64,000 nt of DNA from Bromus sterilis (GCA_950022295.1 OX465599.1:283423501-283487500); one strand, 5' to 3'. Shown: positions 1-11,832, numbered from the stretch's first letter. Numbers and translations are program-made. The notes: generated by a model from the sequence alone, not told the origin.

Positions 1-552
1 CATGCTCGACAGCGAGCTGCTTCGGCTTGCGGGGAGGAAGACGACAACGCGCTAGGTGGGCTTGGGCCGTGGGGGGTTAAGTTGGGCCAGTTTGCCCAGG
101 TGAGTTTCCTTTTATTTTTCTATTTTATTTCTCTGTTATTTGTTTTGCTGTGCTAAAAAAATTAGCTAGGAATTTTATTAAATGCTCAAAATTTATATAT
201 GGACTTACATGACCAGTATCTAGTCATTCCCAAGTGTTGAACATTTTTGAAATTCAAAATATTTGAATTCAAATTCAAATAGGGGCATTTGATTAATTCG
301 AAGGTCCTGTTTGAATATTTTAAAAATCCATGAGCATGGGATTGCTACCACACCACTTGATATGTGATCACACTCATTTATTGGAGTTTTCAAAAATACA
401 AAAGGAATTTTTGGAGCAACTTTATTTCTGGCCATTTGAATTAAATTCATCTGGGGGGTGTTCTCTCTCCCATTTCAATCTCTTTTGAAATTTTTAACAT
501 GAATGCAATGTGAGACTTGATCCTAGCACATACCTATCTTGGGGTTGTGACA
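1..552 (-). repeat. 3' LTR of the chromovirus (partial)
   Basis: This segment matches 16695-17343 almost base for base once the 94-bp MITE and its TA duplication in the right-hand copy are removed. I count roughly 15-16 substitutions and one single-base indel over 552 bp, near 2.9%. It ends at 552 in ...GGGTTGTGACA, which on the minus strand is the LTR start TGTCACAACCC. The remaining 3.6 kb of this LTR lies left of the window. Position 137-138 is the empty TA site corresponding to the MITE insertion in the other copy. Confidence 0.93.
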
Positions 553-3486
553 ACTCGCCCCCACTTAAAAGAATCTCGTCCCGAGATTCAGAAGTCTGCG
601 GGAGGAAGGAGGGGTACTTGGCACTGAGACGTTCTTCTCTTTCCCACGTAGCTTCTCTCTCAGAGTGGTGTGACCATTGCACTTTGAGGAACTTGATCTT
701 CTGACGACGGGTGAGACGCTCTGCTGAATCAAGAATACGAACAAGGTACTCTCGATAAGAAAGGTCATCTTGGAGATCAAGCGTTTCATGGTCGACTTCG
801 CGGATGGGGTCCTTGAAGCAACGCCTGAGTTGCGACACATGGAATACATCATGTACTCGGGAAAGGTGCGGGGGTAGTTCAAGTTGGTAGGCAACTTCTC
901 CACGTTTAGAAAGAATGCGGAAAGGTCCGATGTAACGTGGGGCCAACTTGCCTTTGATACCGAATCATTGGGTTCCCTTCAGAGGAGTAACCCGAAGGTA
1001 AGCCTTCTCATCCAGATTGTAGCTTTCTTGCCTATGATGACGATCATAGTAGCTTTTCTGACGAGACTGGGTTGCTTTCAATTGATCATGAACAATGCGA
1101 ACTTGCTCTTCTGCTTCCATGATCATATCCGGTCCAAAGAATTGTCTCTCACCGGTTTTTGACCAGTTTAGGGGTGTTCGACATCTTTGTCCATATAGAA
1201 GTTCAAAAGGAGCCATGTTCAGACTAGATTGGAAACTATTGTTATAAGCAAATTCGGCGAATGGAAGAGACTTCTCCCAATTCTTTCCGAATGAGATAAC
1301 ACAAGCTCTGAGCATGTCTTTAAGAATTTGGTTAACCCTTTCGACTTGACCACTAGACTGAGGATGGAAAGCTGTATTAAAGGAGAGATGAGTTCCCATA
1401 GCATTCTGAAAGCTTCCCCAAAATCTAGAGGTGAAAAGGCTACCACGATCAGAATTGATTTCCAAAGGAACACCATGAAGAGACACAATTCTAGAGACAT
1501 ACAAGTCCGCTAACTGGCTAGCAGTTATAGACTCGCAAACTGGAAGGAAGTGTGCAACTTTGGAAAGTCTATCCACCACAAGGAAGATGGCATCATTTCC
1601 TTTCTGGGTTTTGGAAAGCCAGTGATGAAATCCATACGGACTTTGTCCCATTTCCACTCTGGAATAGGCAAAGGTTGAAGAGTGCCAGCAGGTCTTTGAT
1701 GTTCTGCCTTAATGCGACGACAAATATCACATTCAGAAATGAACTGAGCAATTTGTCGCTTCATCCTAGTCCACCAAAATCTCTGGCGTAGGTCATGAGC
1801 CTCCTTAAGAATTAGCCTCCTAAGATTGTGTTTTCGTGGTACAACCAATCGAGTGCCAAAGAAAACGACACCTTGATCATTTATGGAGAAACATTTAGCA
1901 ACTCCGCTAGCAATGTTCTTCTTGATCTCTCTAATACCACTATCACGTTTCTGGGCGGCTATAATTTTATCCTCAAGGGTTGGTTTCGCCACCAAGGTAG
2001 AAAGATATCCATGAGGAACAATCTCGAGATTGAGCTTTCGAAATTCCTCATGAAGAAGTGGTTGATACTGTTGTAACATGAGGTTGTTACAATACGACTT
2101 ACGACTTAGTGCATCAGCCATGACATTGACTTTGCCTGGGGTGTAAGAAATTCCGAAGTCATAATCTTTTATCAACTCTATCCAGCGTCTTTGCCTGAGA
2201 TTAAGATCTGGCTGGGTAAATATGTATTTGAGGCTTTGGTGGTCGGAATAGATCTCACAACGATTACCAAGGAGGTAATGTCGCCAAGTTGTCAGGGCAT
2301 GAACTACGGCAGCGATTTCAAGATCATGGGTAGGATAGTTCTCTTCATGTGGACGCAACTGGCGTGAAGCATAAGCTACCACATGTCTATCTTGCATAAG
2401 TATGCATCCTAACCCTTGCCGTGAGGCGTCACAAAAGATCTCGAAATCCTTTTTGGTGTCTGGGGGCGCAAGTACGGGTGCAGAAGTCAATCTTCTCTTT
2501 AGCTCTTGAAAGCTTTCCTCGCCCTTGGGAGTCCATAGGAATTTCTTATCTTTCTTGAGGAGTTCAGTTAGAGGCTTTGCAACTTTGGAGAAGTTCTCAA
2601 CGAAGCGGCGACAATAGCTTGCTAAGCCAAGAAAACTCCTAACTTGCTTAACCGATTCAGATGGAGTCCACTCAAGGACGGCCTGAACTCTCTCGGGATT
2701 CACATCAATGCCTTTTGCAGAAATCACGTGGCCTAAGTAGGTCACTTCTGGTAGCCAAAATTCACACTTGGAGAATTTAGCATATAGACGATGTTCTCGA
2801 AGTTTCATCAATACCAGCCTGAGATGTTCGGCATGTTCTTCTTCGTTCTTCGAGTAGATGAGAATGTCATCAAGATAAACTACAACAAATTTATCCAAGT
2901 ACTCCATGAAGATCGAATTCATCATGCGCGAGAAAGTGGCGGGGGCATTGGTTAAACCAAAGGACATGACGGTGTACTCGTAAAGACCATAACGAGTAGT
3001 GAAAGCCATTTTGGGAATGTCCTCGTTTCGGATTTTGATTTGATGATAGCCTAATCTCAAATCCATCTTGGAGAAGACAGAGGATCGAACAAGTTGATCA
3101 TAAAGATCATTGATCCTGGGCAGTGGGTACTTGTTCTTTATCGTCGCCAGATTTAGCGGGCGATAGTCTACGCACATCCTTTCTGTTCCATCTTTCTTCG
3201 TTACGAACAGAACGGGGCAACCCCATGGCGATGAGCTAGGTTGGACGAAGCCTTTTTCCAACAAAGCTTCAAGTTGGATTTTAAGCTCAGCTAACTCACA
3301 TGGGGCCATTTTGTATGGGCGTATGGAAATTGGGGCGGTTCCTGGGGCAAGATCTACAATGAATTCTACACATCTGTCGGGTGGCATAGTTTTAAGGAGT
3401 TGGGTTACTGGATTGTTTTCTAGAGGATGACCATGGCTTACTAGGGGCTGCAACATGTATGTCAGAGTAGCAAAGTACCCCAACAC
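494..3486 (-). pseudogene. Chromovirus pol: RT, RNase H, integrase, chromodomain (broken)
   Basis: The encoded polyprotein would copy element RNA and integrate the cDNA. In order on the minus strand there are: RT with the FVTKKDGTERMCVDYR block and the YLDD active site (near 2860-2880); RNase H with CDASRQGLG; the integrase zinc region ending CDICRR; the integrase core with SDRGSLFTS and GQVERVNQ; and a C-terminal chromodomain (VRILDSAERLTRR, then VQWSHHSEREATWE) at roughly 570-740. The first long frame spans 3486-1525 and lacks any protease. A frameshift near 1600-1625 moves the integrase into the frame 1657-965. An in-frame TGA at 967-965, probably from CGA, separates integrase from the chromodomain frame, which runs into the LTR at 494. 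The chromodomain is thought to steer integration towards marked chromatin. Not functional as read. Confidence 0.9.
553..567 (-). other. Polypurine tract of the chromovirus
   Basis: On the minus strand AAGTGGGGGCGAGTT lies immediately before the LTR start TGTCACAACC. This is the expected position and composition for the plus-strand DNA primer of an LTR retrotransposon. Confidence 0.8.
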
Positions 3487-4038
3487 GATGTTTAGTGTGG
3501 TTATTCTGGCTAGGAAACATCTAAAGTGGGAGGAAGAACTGCAAATGAATCACTATAGGTTTCTAGAACAAAACCTACAACAAACTCTATGGAACTGTCG
3601 TGAATGCCACCTAACAAATCTTCTGGAAAGACATCCGAAAAATATAGAAGGATTTTGCAAATGCATCAGATTATGTAGAAACCTGGGATGACTCGGACAT
3701 CATAACAACTGTAATGGTAAGAAATGTCTTTTCTTGCAATGTAGAAACAACACTTACATAATAAGATGTAAGAAATCAGGAGTACAACAACTCTAGAAGA
3801 CTGAACACAACTTTCCTACGGCTACAAGGAAGCAAACAACGAGATGTTCTAGTAAGACATAGATGAGCCTAGTCCTATCTTCCCGTAGAATAAGATGAGG
3901 TTGACTCAGAACTCAGAACGATGAAGGTAAGGAGAAAAAGAAGCCTTACGTTGTTCCCTTATATACCCAGAGTAACTATATAACTATAAAAGGCTAGACT
4001 CGACTTCGACCAAGGCTGATAATCCTACCGCCAATCCT
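3487..4038 (-). other. Chromovirus internal leader with gag and protease missing
   Basis: Only about 550 bp separate the pol frame from the primer-binding site, where gag and protease (normally well over 1.5 kb) should be. I see no retroviral gag core, zinc knuckle or protease motif in any frame. This points to an internal deletion, so the copy would depend on gag supplied by another element. Confidence 0.7.
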
Positions 4039-4050
4039 GCTCTGATACCA
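4039..4050 (-). other. Primer-binding site, initiator tRNA-Met type
   Basis: The minus strand reads TGGTATCAGAGC, the usual tRNA-Met primer site of many plant retrotransposons, four bases inside the LTR end (...GACA at 4055). It fixes the orientation and the inner boundary of the 5' LTR. Confidence 0.9.
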
Positions 4051-4345
4051 AGTCTGTCGGGACCCGGAGTTAGCGTATGCAAGACTCGCTACAACACAAT
4101 CATATGGAGAGCCGAGAACTGTACCCACTTGTCTAAGCAGACAAGGCCAAGCACACAACATTCTTGGAAAGCATCGAACGTGAGGGGCATCCCATCCAGG
4201 CCGGATGATCAACTGAGATGGGTCCTCATCGTCCGCACACAAGTCTAAATGATATGGGTGGTGAACTCCCATACTCATAGACAAGTCGCCTCAACCATAC
4301 TATCGATTGTATTATAACCCTTAAATAGACTGACTCCAGCCCGAT

Positions 4346-4783
4346 TGACGAGGGGGTGACCCCAAGACTCCTACGGATGAGCCTACCTGGTGTCCATGAA
4401 GGCAGAAGGCCCATGAAGATACGACCTCGGCCCACTAGATGGCACCGACGTAGGAGTCCTCGACTCACAAGGAAGGTGCGAAGACCTTCCGTACGGAGCA
4501 AGCTAGGGTTAGGAAAGTTTACCTGTACACGTAGATGAACTCCCCGAGACCTAGCCCGGTATATAAGGGCTAGGAGGGGTGACGCCAAAGACATCGAATC
4601 TCACCTGTAACCCTAGCCTTGAGCGCTCCAGCCTTGGCCTCCACTGTAATCGCATCCCCCCAATCAATAATATCGAGCAGGAGCGAGCCTCCCTGTTTGC
4701 CGACGAGTTATCGTCCAACCTGCGCCTCTCATGACTAACCCAGGGTCCCTAACCATGGGATTTGCCGGGGTTGATCCCCGTCA
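4346..4783 (+). repeat. 5' LTR of the Tat-like element
   Basis: 438 bp, starting TGACGAGGGGGTGACCCC and ending GGGGTTGATCCCCGTCA. It differs from the 3' copy at five sites: C/T near 4349, A/C near 4365, G/A near 4430, T/G near 4489 and T/C near 4709. The ends form an imperfect inverted repeat (TGA...TCA). Confidence 0.95.
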
Positions 4784-4785
4784 AT

Positions 4786-4804
4786 TGGCGCCGTCTGTGG
4801 GAAC
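4786..4804 (+). other. Primer-binding site of the Tat-like element
   Basis: TGGCGCCGTCTGTGGGAAC lies two bases after the 5' LTR. This TGGCGCCGTCTGTGGG form is the characteristic primer site of grass Tat-type elements. Confidence 0.85.
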
Positions 4805-4805
4805 T

Positions 4806-6491
4806 ACGCAGGTTGGGATCACGATCTCGGCGGTCCTGTCTTCAGCAAGCCATAGCTCAAGGGCAAGAACCAGACCTAGCCCACTCGAAGGATTCAAGAT
4901 CAAGGCGGACATCTTCGCCACCCCATCAAGACCACTCGAGCTACAGTCACGCCAGGACCGATACTACGGTAACGGCCAAGTACAGCGCCAACGCCGAAGG
5001 AGTCGACGACCCAGAAGAACGGCGAGGGGCCTTTACAAAGGAATCCCACTCAACGAACTGCGACGCGCAGCGGAGGACTCGCAAATCTTCCGACAACCCT
5101 CCACCGCCCGGGCACCCGCCGCACATCAAGACGATGACTACGAGATTGAATCTGACGATCAGCAGAACCAAAACCAAGGTAGGAGGAATCGACGACCCAA
5201 AAGGCGCGCACGGGCATCCGCCGCCAACCAAGACAACGACTCTGAGACACCTGTTGGCGAGTACTACGACCCAGATCAAAGGCTGGATGAATTCGCCAAC
5301 CTCATCAAGAACCAAGACATGAGTCGAGGAATCAAAACTGATCCTCGCTTCCACGAGCACCCGGAGGATCACGAGCAGATCTTCAGAATTTCAACAAGGA
5401 AGAGGCACGCCGGATCTAGCAAACTCACGGCCAGAGAGCAGCTAGCAGGACCCTGCACGATCCACAGCTTCGAGGATGACTGGGGACGCGTCAGTTCAAG
5501 GCACACTTTGAGAGACTGCCGTCTGTTCAACGAGCTAGCCGACGACCTCAAGAAGGAGAAGCAGAAAGAAGACAGACGCAACCAACGACCCGAGCAAGCG
5601 CCGACCTCAAGCCCGGAAGGACGTCACAGCCCGTCACGAGCACAGGGGCTCATGATCCAAGAAGGAAGGATGCCGCAAACACAACGCGACACCCAAACCC
5701 CGCAGGCCAGAGCATCTGAGAGCATAAACACAATCGACGTCTACCTGCTACATGGAACGGAGACCAGCATCACGTTCTCACAGGACGACCATCCACCCGC
5801 AGTCCCAAGACCGGGGCATGCACCCTTAGTGCTAGATGCACAAATCGGAGGATACGACATGGACCGAATCTTCATGGACGGAGGCAGCAGCATGAACATC
5901 ATCTTCGCCAACACCTTGCAAAAGATGCTGATCCCACGATCAGTATGGAGAAAATCAAGCACCGAGTTGCACGGGGTAGTCCCAGGAGAAGCAGCCACAT
6001 CGCTCGGAGTCATCGAAATCGAAGTCGTCTTTGGCAACTGTCGTAACTTCACAAAGCACGTCCTCGAGTTCGAGGTACTCGACTGGCAATCACAGTATCA
6101 CGCCATATTGGGACGGCCAGCATTCGCGCAATTCATGGCGGTCCCACACTACGCCTACCTCAAGATCAAGATGCCAGGATCATCAGGAGTCCTCACGATC
6201 AACGGAAGCTTCATCAAATCAGATCAATGTGATCGTGACTTCCACAGGATCTCCGACACATTCGGAGCCAAACAAGAACTCAGAGAAATAGCCATGGTGA
6301 CGGACAAGAGCACCTTCCCATTGGTAAACCGAAGCGAATCCAGGGAGTACGAACGCGACATCAGCATCGACAGCGACACAGTCACTTACCAAGTGCACCC
6401 GACGGACCCGGACAAAATAGTCCGCGTGTACGCCTACCTACCAGAGGAGCAGGCAGCAACTCTCGTCGCCTTCCTCCAAGACGAGTGGTAA
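4806..6491 (+). pseudogene. Tat-like gag (core missing) and aspartic protease
   Basis: The reading frame is open from inside the LTR (4731) through the primer site to the TAA at 6489-6491; the real gag start is not resolved. The N-terminal part is low-complexity and Arg/Gln/Asp-rich. A short stretch (GPCTIHSF ... HTLRDCRLFNELA, about 5450-5540) resembles the gag C-terminus of this clade, which has a Cys/His pattern instead of a standard knuckle. The usual alpha-helical gag core expected before it is not recognisable, which suggests an internal deletion. The protease follows: active site MDGGSSMNIIF (near 5877) and the second conserved block AILGRPAF (near 6106). The TAA at 6489 is in frame with the RT frame that follows, so it is a nonsense change rather than a normal boundary. 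Confidence 0.8.
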
Positions 6492-9400
6492 ATATTCGCC
6501 TGGTGCCCAGCCGACATGCCTGGGATACCACGCGAATTCGCGGAACACGCCCTACGCATCAAGCCAAACACAAGGCCAGTGAAGCAAGCGCTGAGACGAT
6601 TCTCGAAGCCCAAGCGCAGAGCAATCGGAGAGGAAGTCAACCGGTTACTCGATGCTCAGTTCATCCGAGAAACAAAGAAAGCCACCTGGATAACAAACCC
6701 AGTGCTGGTGCCAAAGAAAGACACGACCGTGCTGCGCATGTGCGTCAACTACGGACCAGTCAACAAACACTGCCCGAAGGATCACTTCCACCTGCCTAGA
6801 ATCGATCAGATAATCGACTCAACAGCAGGGTGCGACCTACTCTCCTTTCTGGACGCTTACTCAGGATACAACCAGATCAGGATGAAGGAAGAAGACGAAG
6901 ATCACACATCGTTCATCACCCCCTATGGAGTATTTTGCTACAGGACCATGCCCTTCGGGCTAAAAATCGCAGGCGCCACTTATCAACGAATGATGCAGGC
7001 CCGCCTAAAGGAGCAAATAGGAAGAAACGTACAAGTCTACGTGGACGACATCGTCATCAAGACCTACAAAGAAGCCACACTACTCGACGACCTGCGCGAA
7101 ACCTTCGCAGCGCTCAACAAATACAGAATCAAACTCAACCCAAAGAAGTGCGCATTCGCCGTACCGGCGGGAAAGCTGCTGGGCTACATGGTCTCTGCCC
7201 GCGGAATCGAGGCAAATCCCGAGAAAGTCCAAGCCATCACCCGCATGCAAGAACCAACCGACGTCAAAGGAGTGCAGCAGCTCACAGGAAAATTCGCAGC
7301 TCTCAGCCGCTTCATCAGCAGGCTTGGAGAACGCACGCTGCCTTTCTATCAACTGCTCAGGAAAGGAAAGAAATTCGAGTGGACGGAGGAAGCCCGCCAA
7401 GCATTCGCGGACCTGAAAAAGACACTCTCAACTCCACCAATCCTGGCGGTACCCAAGGAACGAGAGAAGCTATACCTCTAGGTGGCAGCACGCAGCAGTG
7501 TAGTAAGCACGACGCTCTTTGTCGAACGCGCAGAAGAAGGCAATGTCCAGAGCATTCAGAGACCAATCTACTACCTGAGCATGCTCCTGACCAAATCCCA
7601 GCAGCGGTACCCACACTATCAGAAGCTACTACTAGCCAATGTCATGACTTCAAGAAAGGTGTCCCAATACTTCGACGAGCACCCTATCACAATCGTGAGC
7701 AGCGCACCACTCGCTGACATACTAAACAACCCTGGAGCAACCGGGCGAGTCGCCGAGTGGAACATCGAGCTCAGCCCACGAGACCTGCAGTACAAGCACC
7801 CAACATCCATCAAAGCCCAAGTACTCCCAGATTTTCTGGTTGAGTGGACGGAGGTTCAAACACCAGGCCCCCAGACCTATCAAGCTCATGGTCAATTTTT
7901 TTCGATGGGTCCAAGAGACAACAAGGAGCTGGGGCAGGAGTTGTGCTCATTTCCCCCAAAGGAACAAAACTGAAATACGTCCTCCAGATCAACTTCAGTC
8001 ACGCTTCCAACAACGAAGCAGAATATGAGGCACTCCTACATGGCATGCGCATGGCCAAAACATGCGGAGCCACTCGCCTCATAATTTACGGGGACTCCAA
8101 TCTCGTCGTCCAGCAGATGATGAGAAACTGCAACGCAATAGCCGACAACATGGCGGCCTACCAAAAGCTCTACAACGAACTCGAAGGAAATTTCGATGGT
8201 TGCGAGCTCAACTACATCACCAGGGACAACAACACAGAAGCTGACGAGCTCGCGAACATCGGTTCGACCCGGGCGCCTGTCCCACTTGGCGTTTTTCTCG
8301 AAAGCATCAACCGGAGATCCATCAAGGTGCAGGCAGCAACACCTGAAGCGGTCGTGGACGGCGAAGACGCACCAGAAACAACGCAGGTGGCAGCAGCAAC
8401 ACCATCAGAAGAAACAAGCACCAGCGCATCCGACAGCACAACCCTGACAGAGTTCGAAGGACCTGTCTGGACAAAACCGTTCCTCCGATTCCTTAATCGA
8501 AGGCACGCTACCACAAGACTTGGCCGATGCACGGCGCATCAGCCGACGATCCAAGGCATTCACTGTGATCAACAGACAACTATACAAGCGCACCATCACC
8601 CAGATACTCCAAAGGTGCATTGACGAAGAGGACGGCAAAGCCCTATTGCTCGAAATCCACGAAGGCACCTGCGGTCACCACGCGATCAGTCGAGTGCTCG
8701 TGTCCAAAGCATTCCGAGCCGGATTCTACTAGCCCACAGCCATGAAAAACGCAGAGGAAATCGTGCGACGTTGCGTCGCCTTTCAAAAATTCGCCAACAG
8801 GCCACACGCTCCCGCATCAGAGCTCAAGACCATACCACTATCCTGGCCGTTCTCCACCTGGGGACTCGACATGGTGGGCCCACTAAAGAAATCATCAAAG
8901 GGCGGAAGAACACACCTGCTCGTCGCAGTCGACAAGTTCACCAAGTGGATCGAAGTAGTGCCCATCACCAACTCTACAGCTCTCACGGCTGTCAACTTCA
9001 TCAAATCGATCATCTTCAGATTCGGAGTGCCACACAACATCATCACGGACAACGGCACGAACTTCACGGCCGCAGAATTTCAGAACTTCTGCGAAGAACT
9101 GGGTATCAAAATCAATTATGCATCAGTCGCGCACCCGCAGTCCAACGGCCAGGTGGAAAAAGCAAACGGCCTTGTCTGTGGAGGAATCAAGAAAAGGCTC
9201 CTCGCACCACTCGAGTAAGCCGCCGGTAACTGGGTAGAAGAACTCCCCGCGGTCCTGTGGAGCTTACGAACCACGCCAAACACTGCGACCCAATACACAC
9301 CCTTCTTCATGGTGTACGGGGCAGAGGCAGTCCTACCACATGACCTCAAGTTCAGAGCACCCCGGGTCACCGGATACGAGGAAGAAGAAGCAGAAGAAGC

Positions 9401-9704
9401 ATTACGAGACGACAAAGATACGGTTGACGAATAAAGAGACACAACCCTGGCAAAATCAGAAGGGTACCAAGACAAACTGCGTACGTACCAAAGCAGTCGA
9501 CTGCACACCAGAACCTTCAACAAATGTGACCTAGTCCTACGACTAATACAAGAGAAGGTCCACAAACTTGCCCCCCAATGGGAAGGACCATTCATAATCT
9601 CAGAAGTCATCGGAGGCGGCACCGACAGACTGAAGAACCCAAAGACAGACGAGGACGTGGGAAACCCATGGAACGTAGAAAACTTGCGACTATTATATCC
9701 ATAG
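6492..9704 (+). pseudogene. Tat-like pol: RT, RNase H, archaeal-type RNase H, integrase (broken)
   Basis: The RT (6516-7481) has FLDAYSGYNQI, the MPFGL block and active site YVDD (near 7037). An in-frame TAG at 7479-7481 leads into a first RNase H-like region (7482-7870). A frameshift near 7870 then exposes a second, archaeal-type RNase H (7890-8290) with FFDGSKRQQGAGAG, NNEAEYEALL, YGDSNLV and NNTEADELA. Another frameshift near 8500 leads to the integrase zinc region (HEGTCGHH ... RRCVAFQK, where the second Cys of the CxxC pair is Phe) and the integrase core: GLDMVGPL, ITDNGTNF, NGQVEKANG. Further in-frame stops are TAG 8730-8732, TAA 9216-9218 and TAA 9432-9434. The C-terminal integrase tail ends near 9704. 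At least two frameshifts and five stops (counting 6489) make it non-functional. Confidence 0.88.
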
Positions 9705-9785
9705 CCCCTATCGGCCGGACATGAATGGCAACTCATGTAAATCGCTTGACATCAATAAATAAGTGTTGCCCAAATACTGCCATCT

Positions 9786-10340
9786 CAAAGCACTCGAGGG
9801 ATGAAGAGGAAACTCCCCCCGAGCAACTGCTACACACTCGCGATCTTACTCGAAACACTCGGGGGCTGAAGAGGAAACTCCCCCCCCGAGCAACTGCTAT
9901 CGCACGCGCGATCTTAATCAAAGCACTCGGGGGATGAAGAGGAAACTCCCCCCGAGCAACTGTTATCGCACTCGCGATCTTACTCGAAACACTCGGGGGC
10001 TGAAGAGGAAACTCCCCCCGAGCAACTGTTATCGCACTCGCGATCTTAATCGAAACACTCGGGGGCTGAAGAGGAAACTCCCCCCTCGAGCAACTGTTAT
10101 CGCACTCGCGATCTTAATAGAAACACTCGGGGGCTGAAGAGGAAACTCCCCCCTCGAGCAACTGTTATCGCACTCGCGATCTTAATAGAAACACTCGGGG
10201 GCTGAAGAGGAAACTCCCCCCCCCCCCCGAGCAACTGCTATTGCACTTGCGATCTTAATCAACGCACTCGGGGGCTTTAAGAGCAAAACTCCCCCCCGAG
10301 AAACTCTATCGCCTACGCGATATTATTCATGAAGCACTCG
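9786..10340 (+). repeat. Tandem minisatellite, 66-73-bp unit, about 8 copies
   Basis: The unit begins AAACACTCGGGGGCTGAAGA, continues with GGAAACTCCCCCCGAGCAAC and ends TTATCGCACTCGCGATCTTAATCG. Copies start near 9786, 9853, 9920, 9986, 10052, 10120, 10187 and 10260, with a degenerate ninth near 10330. Length varies mainly in the C run (6 to 14). Within the unit CTCGGGGG pairs with CCCCCGAG, and TCGCACTCGCGA is a near palindrome. The block lies between pol and the antisense ORF, where Tat elements often hold tandem repeats. Confidence 0.93.
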
Positions 10341-11016
10341 AGGCCTCGAGTACAAACCCCACCCGAGAGACGACCATCAACACTCCAATGGCACCCAAAC
10401 ACTTTTGAAGGGACTTTGGAGGAAGCACAAGCTCTTTTTGTCTTCACCCGATCGCCAACGATCACCTAAAGACTCGGGGGCTACTCCCATCGGGAGCGCT
10501 GCCGCGCACCCGATAAAAGACAACAAAGAAAACAAAATCTAGCCTACGCTTGACCCTTCGACTCAAGCGTAGCCTCGGGGACTACTCCCATCAGGAGCGC
10601 TGTCGCGCACCCGATAGAATCCACAGTTCAAAGTATCGGACGGACTCGAAGACAGTTCTCGGCCACAAAAGACTCAAACACAACTCTCAGTTCCAAAAGA
10701 AATCAAGGACAACTCCTAATCGTCAAGGACTCGAACACATTTTTTTTGGTGGCATAAAGGCTCAAGCATAAATTCCATTGCAAAGGATAAAGCACTGTTT
10801 ACATCATAAGGATCATCTTCAGTACAAAGGGACTCAACTACATTTGGATAGAAGGCAACTCCTGTTACAAGAGGAAATCACCCAAAGAATTATGACTTCT
10901 ACATGTGTGCCCATGAGGGGTAATCGACTCCAGCACAAGAGCATCATCACAGACAAAGTAGGAGTGGAAGCAGCAGGCTCATGATGTCAATGACATAACA
11001 AAAGGTGAAGCTCGAC
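10341..11016 (+). other. Tat-like 3' region, non-coding
   Basis: No coding frame recognised. It contains two copies of a roughly 45-bp motif around CTACTCCCATCGGGAGCGCT and CGCGCACCCGATA (about 10475-10520 and 10575-10620), with an internal inverted repeat CCCATCGGGAGCG. Related CTCCC/GGGTGCTCCC pieces recur at 12230-12420. Confidence 0.6.
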
Positions 11017-11765
11017 TTATTTGCGGAGCCATCGAGGATGCTGCTCCACCAGCTTCTTCTCCTGCTCCTCTAGCTTCTTCTTCAGCTCCGCCCAAGCTGC
11101 CGGCGAAGATGACGCCGCTGCCTCCAGTTCTACAAGGTCGCCTGCCGCGCTCGTTTAACTAGTGGCTTGACATCGAGGTCTTCTTCAGAGGCAGAGGAGG
11201 TAGCAGTTGAAGACGGCTCACCGCCACCACCAGAAGAGCCCTCGGAGGAAGAAGCAGTCGAAGACGCAGGTGAAGGACTCCTCGACTTTATGGAGCTATC
11301 GCTGCTCGACTCCTGCCCATGCGGGTCCATGCTATTTCCACTCGGTTCGAATTCGCAGACAGTGACAGTACTTCCACCATCAAAGCGACAGCTGAGCATA
11401 TCGCCATCCCGCAAATTCAACCGCCGAGCAAACAAACTCCAACCAGAGCCAAGGAAAATCAAGCGAGAACTATCAACCTCCAAGTCAACATAACAAGGAG
11501 ACCGACAGCTCCCTTGAAGGTGCAGAAGCAAGCCATCCAAGCCACGTTCAGAGACAATGGCAGAAAAAGCAGAGGGAAGAAGAATGCGATTGGCACTTTG
11601 ACCCCGAACAACCAAAATAAAATCATAGCGCCAGAATCCCTCCTCCAAAGGAGAGGAGGAAGGCACTGGCGCCGTACCACGGCGACCACCACGGCATGAA
11701 CGTGGGGTGCGGCCACCACGGCCTCGCCGAACACGGCGACGGCCAACACCTCGCCTGTGAACCAT
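11017..11765 (-). pseudogene. Antisense cargo gene with B3-like DNA-binding domain
   Basis: Read on the minus strand, a 212-codon frame runs from ATG at 11765-11763 to TAG at 11132-11130. Regions in order: an Arg/Gly-rich basic N-terminus (RRGVGRRRVRRGRGGR); a domain of about 100 residues with NRILLPSAFSAIV, VDLEVDSSRLIFLGSGWSLF, LNLRDGDMLSCRFDGG and VTVCEF; and a Ser/Glu-rich acidic tail. The pattern of a strand ending in LP, the GW..F helix, then L..GD and a final V..F strand is that of plant B3 DNA-binding domains. One base out of frame, a further 37 or so codons stay open to TAA at 11019-11017 with a Lys/Glu-rich coiled-coil-like tail (ELKKKLEEQEKKLVEQ). The present stop may therefore result from a single-base frameshift near 11140. 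It could act as a nuclear DNA-binding protein of the element; its function is unknown. B3 assignment is from motif pattern only. Confidence 0.65.
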
Positions 11766-11832
11766 GAGCAGAAGAAGAGATGAAGGAAGAAGCAAAGCAG
11801 CGAGTTGGATAGAGGCGTGGGAAAGAAAGGCC

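Noticed and set aside
4226..4594. Minus-strand frame across the Tat LTR, repeated at 12974-13294
   Set aside because: Present in both LTRs only because LTRs are duplicated; no domain.
9786..10340. Regularly spaced repeats that resemble a CRISPR array
   Set aside because: The units are contiguous tandem copies without unique spacers, in a eukaryotic retrotransposon 3' region.
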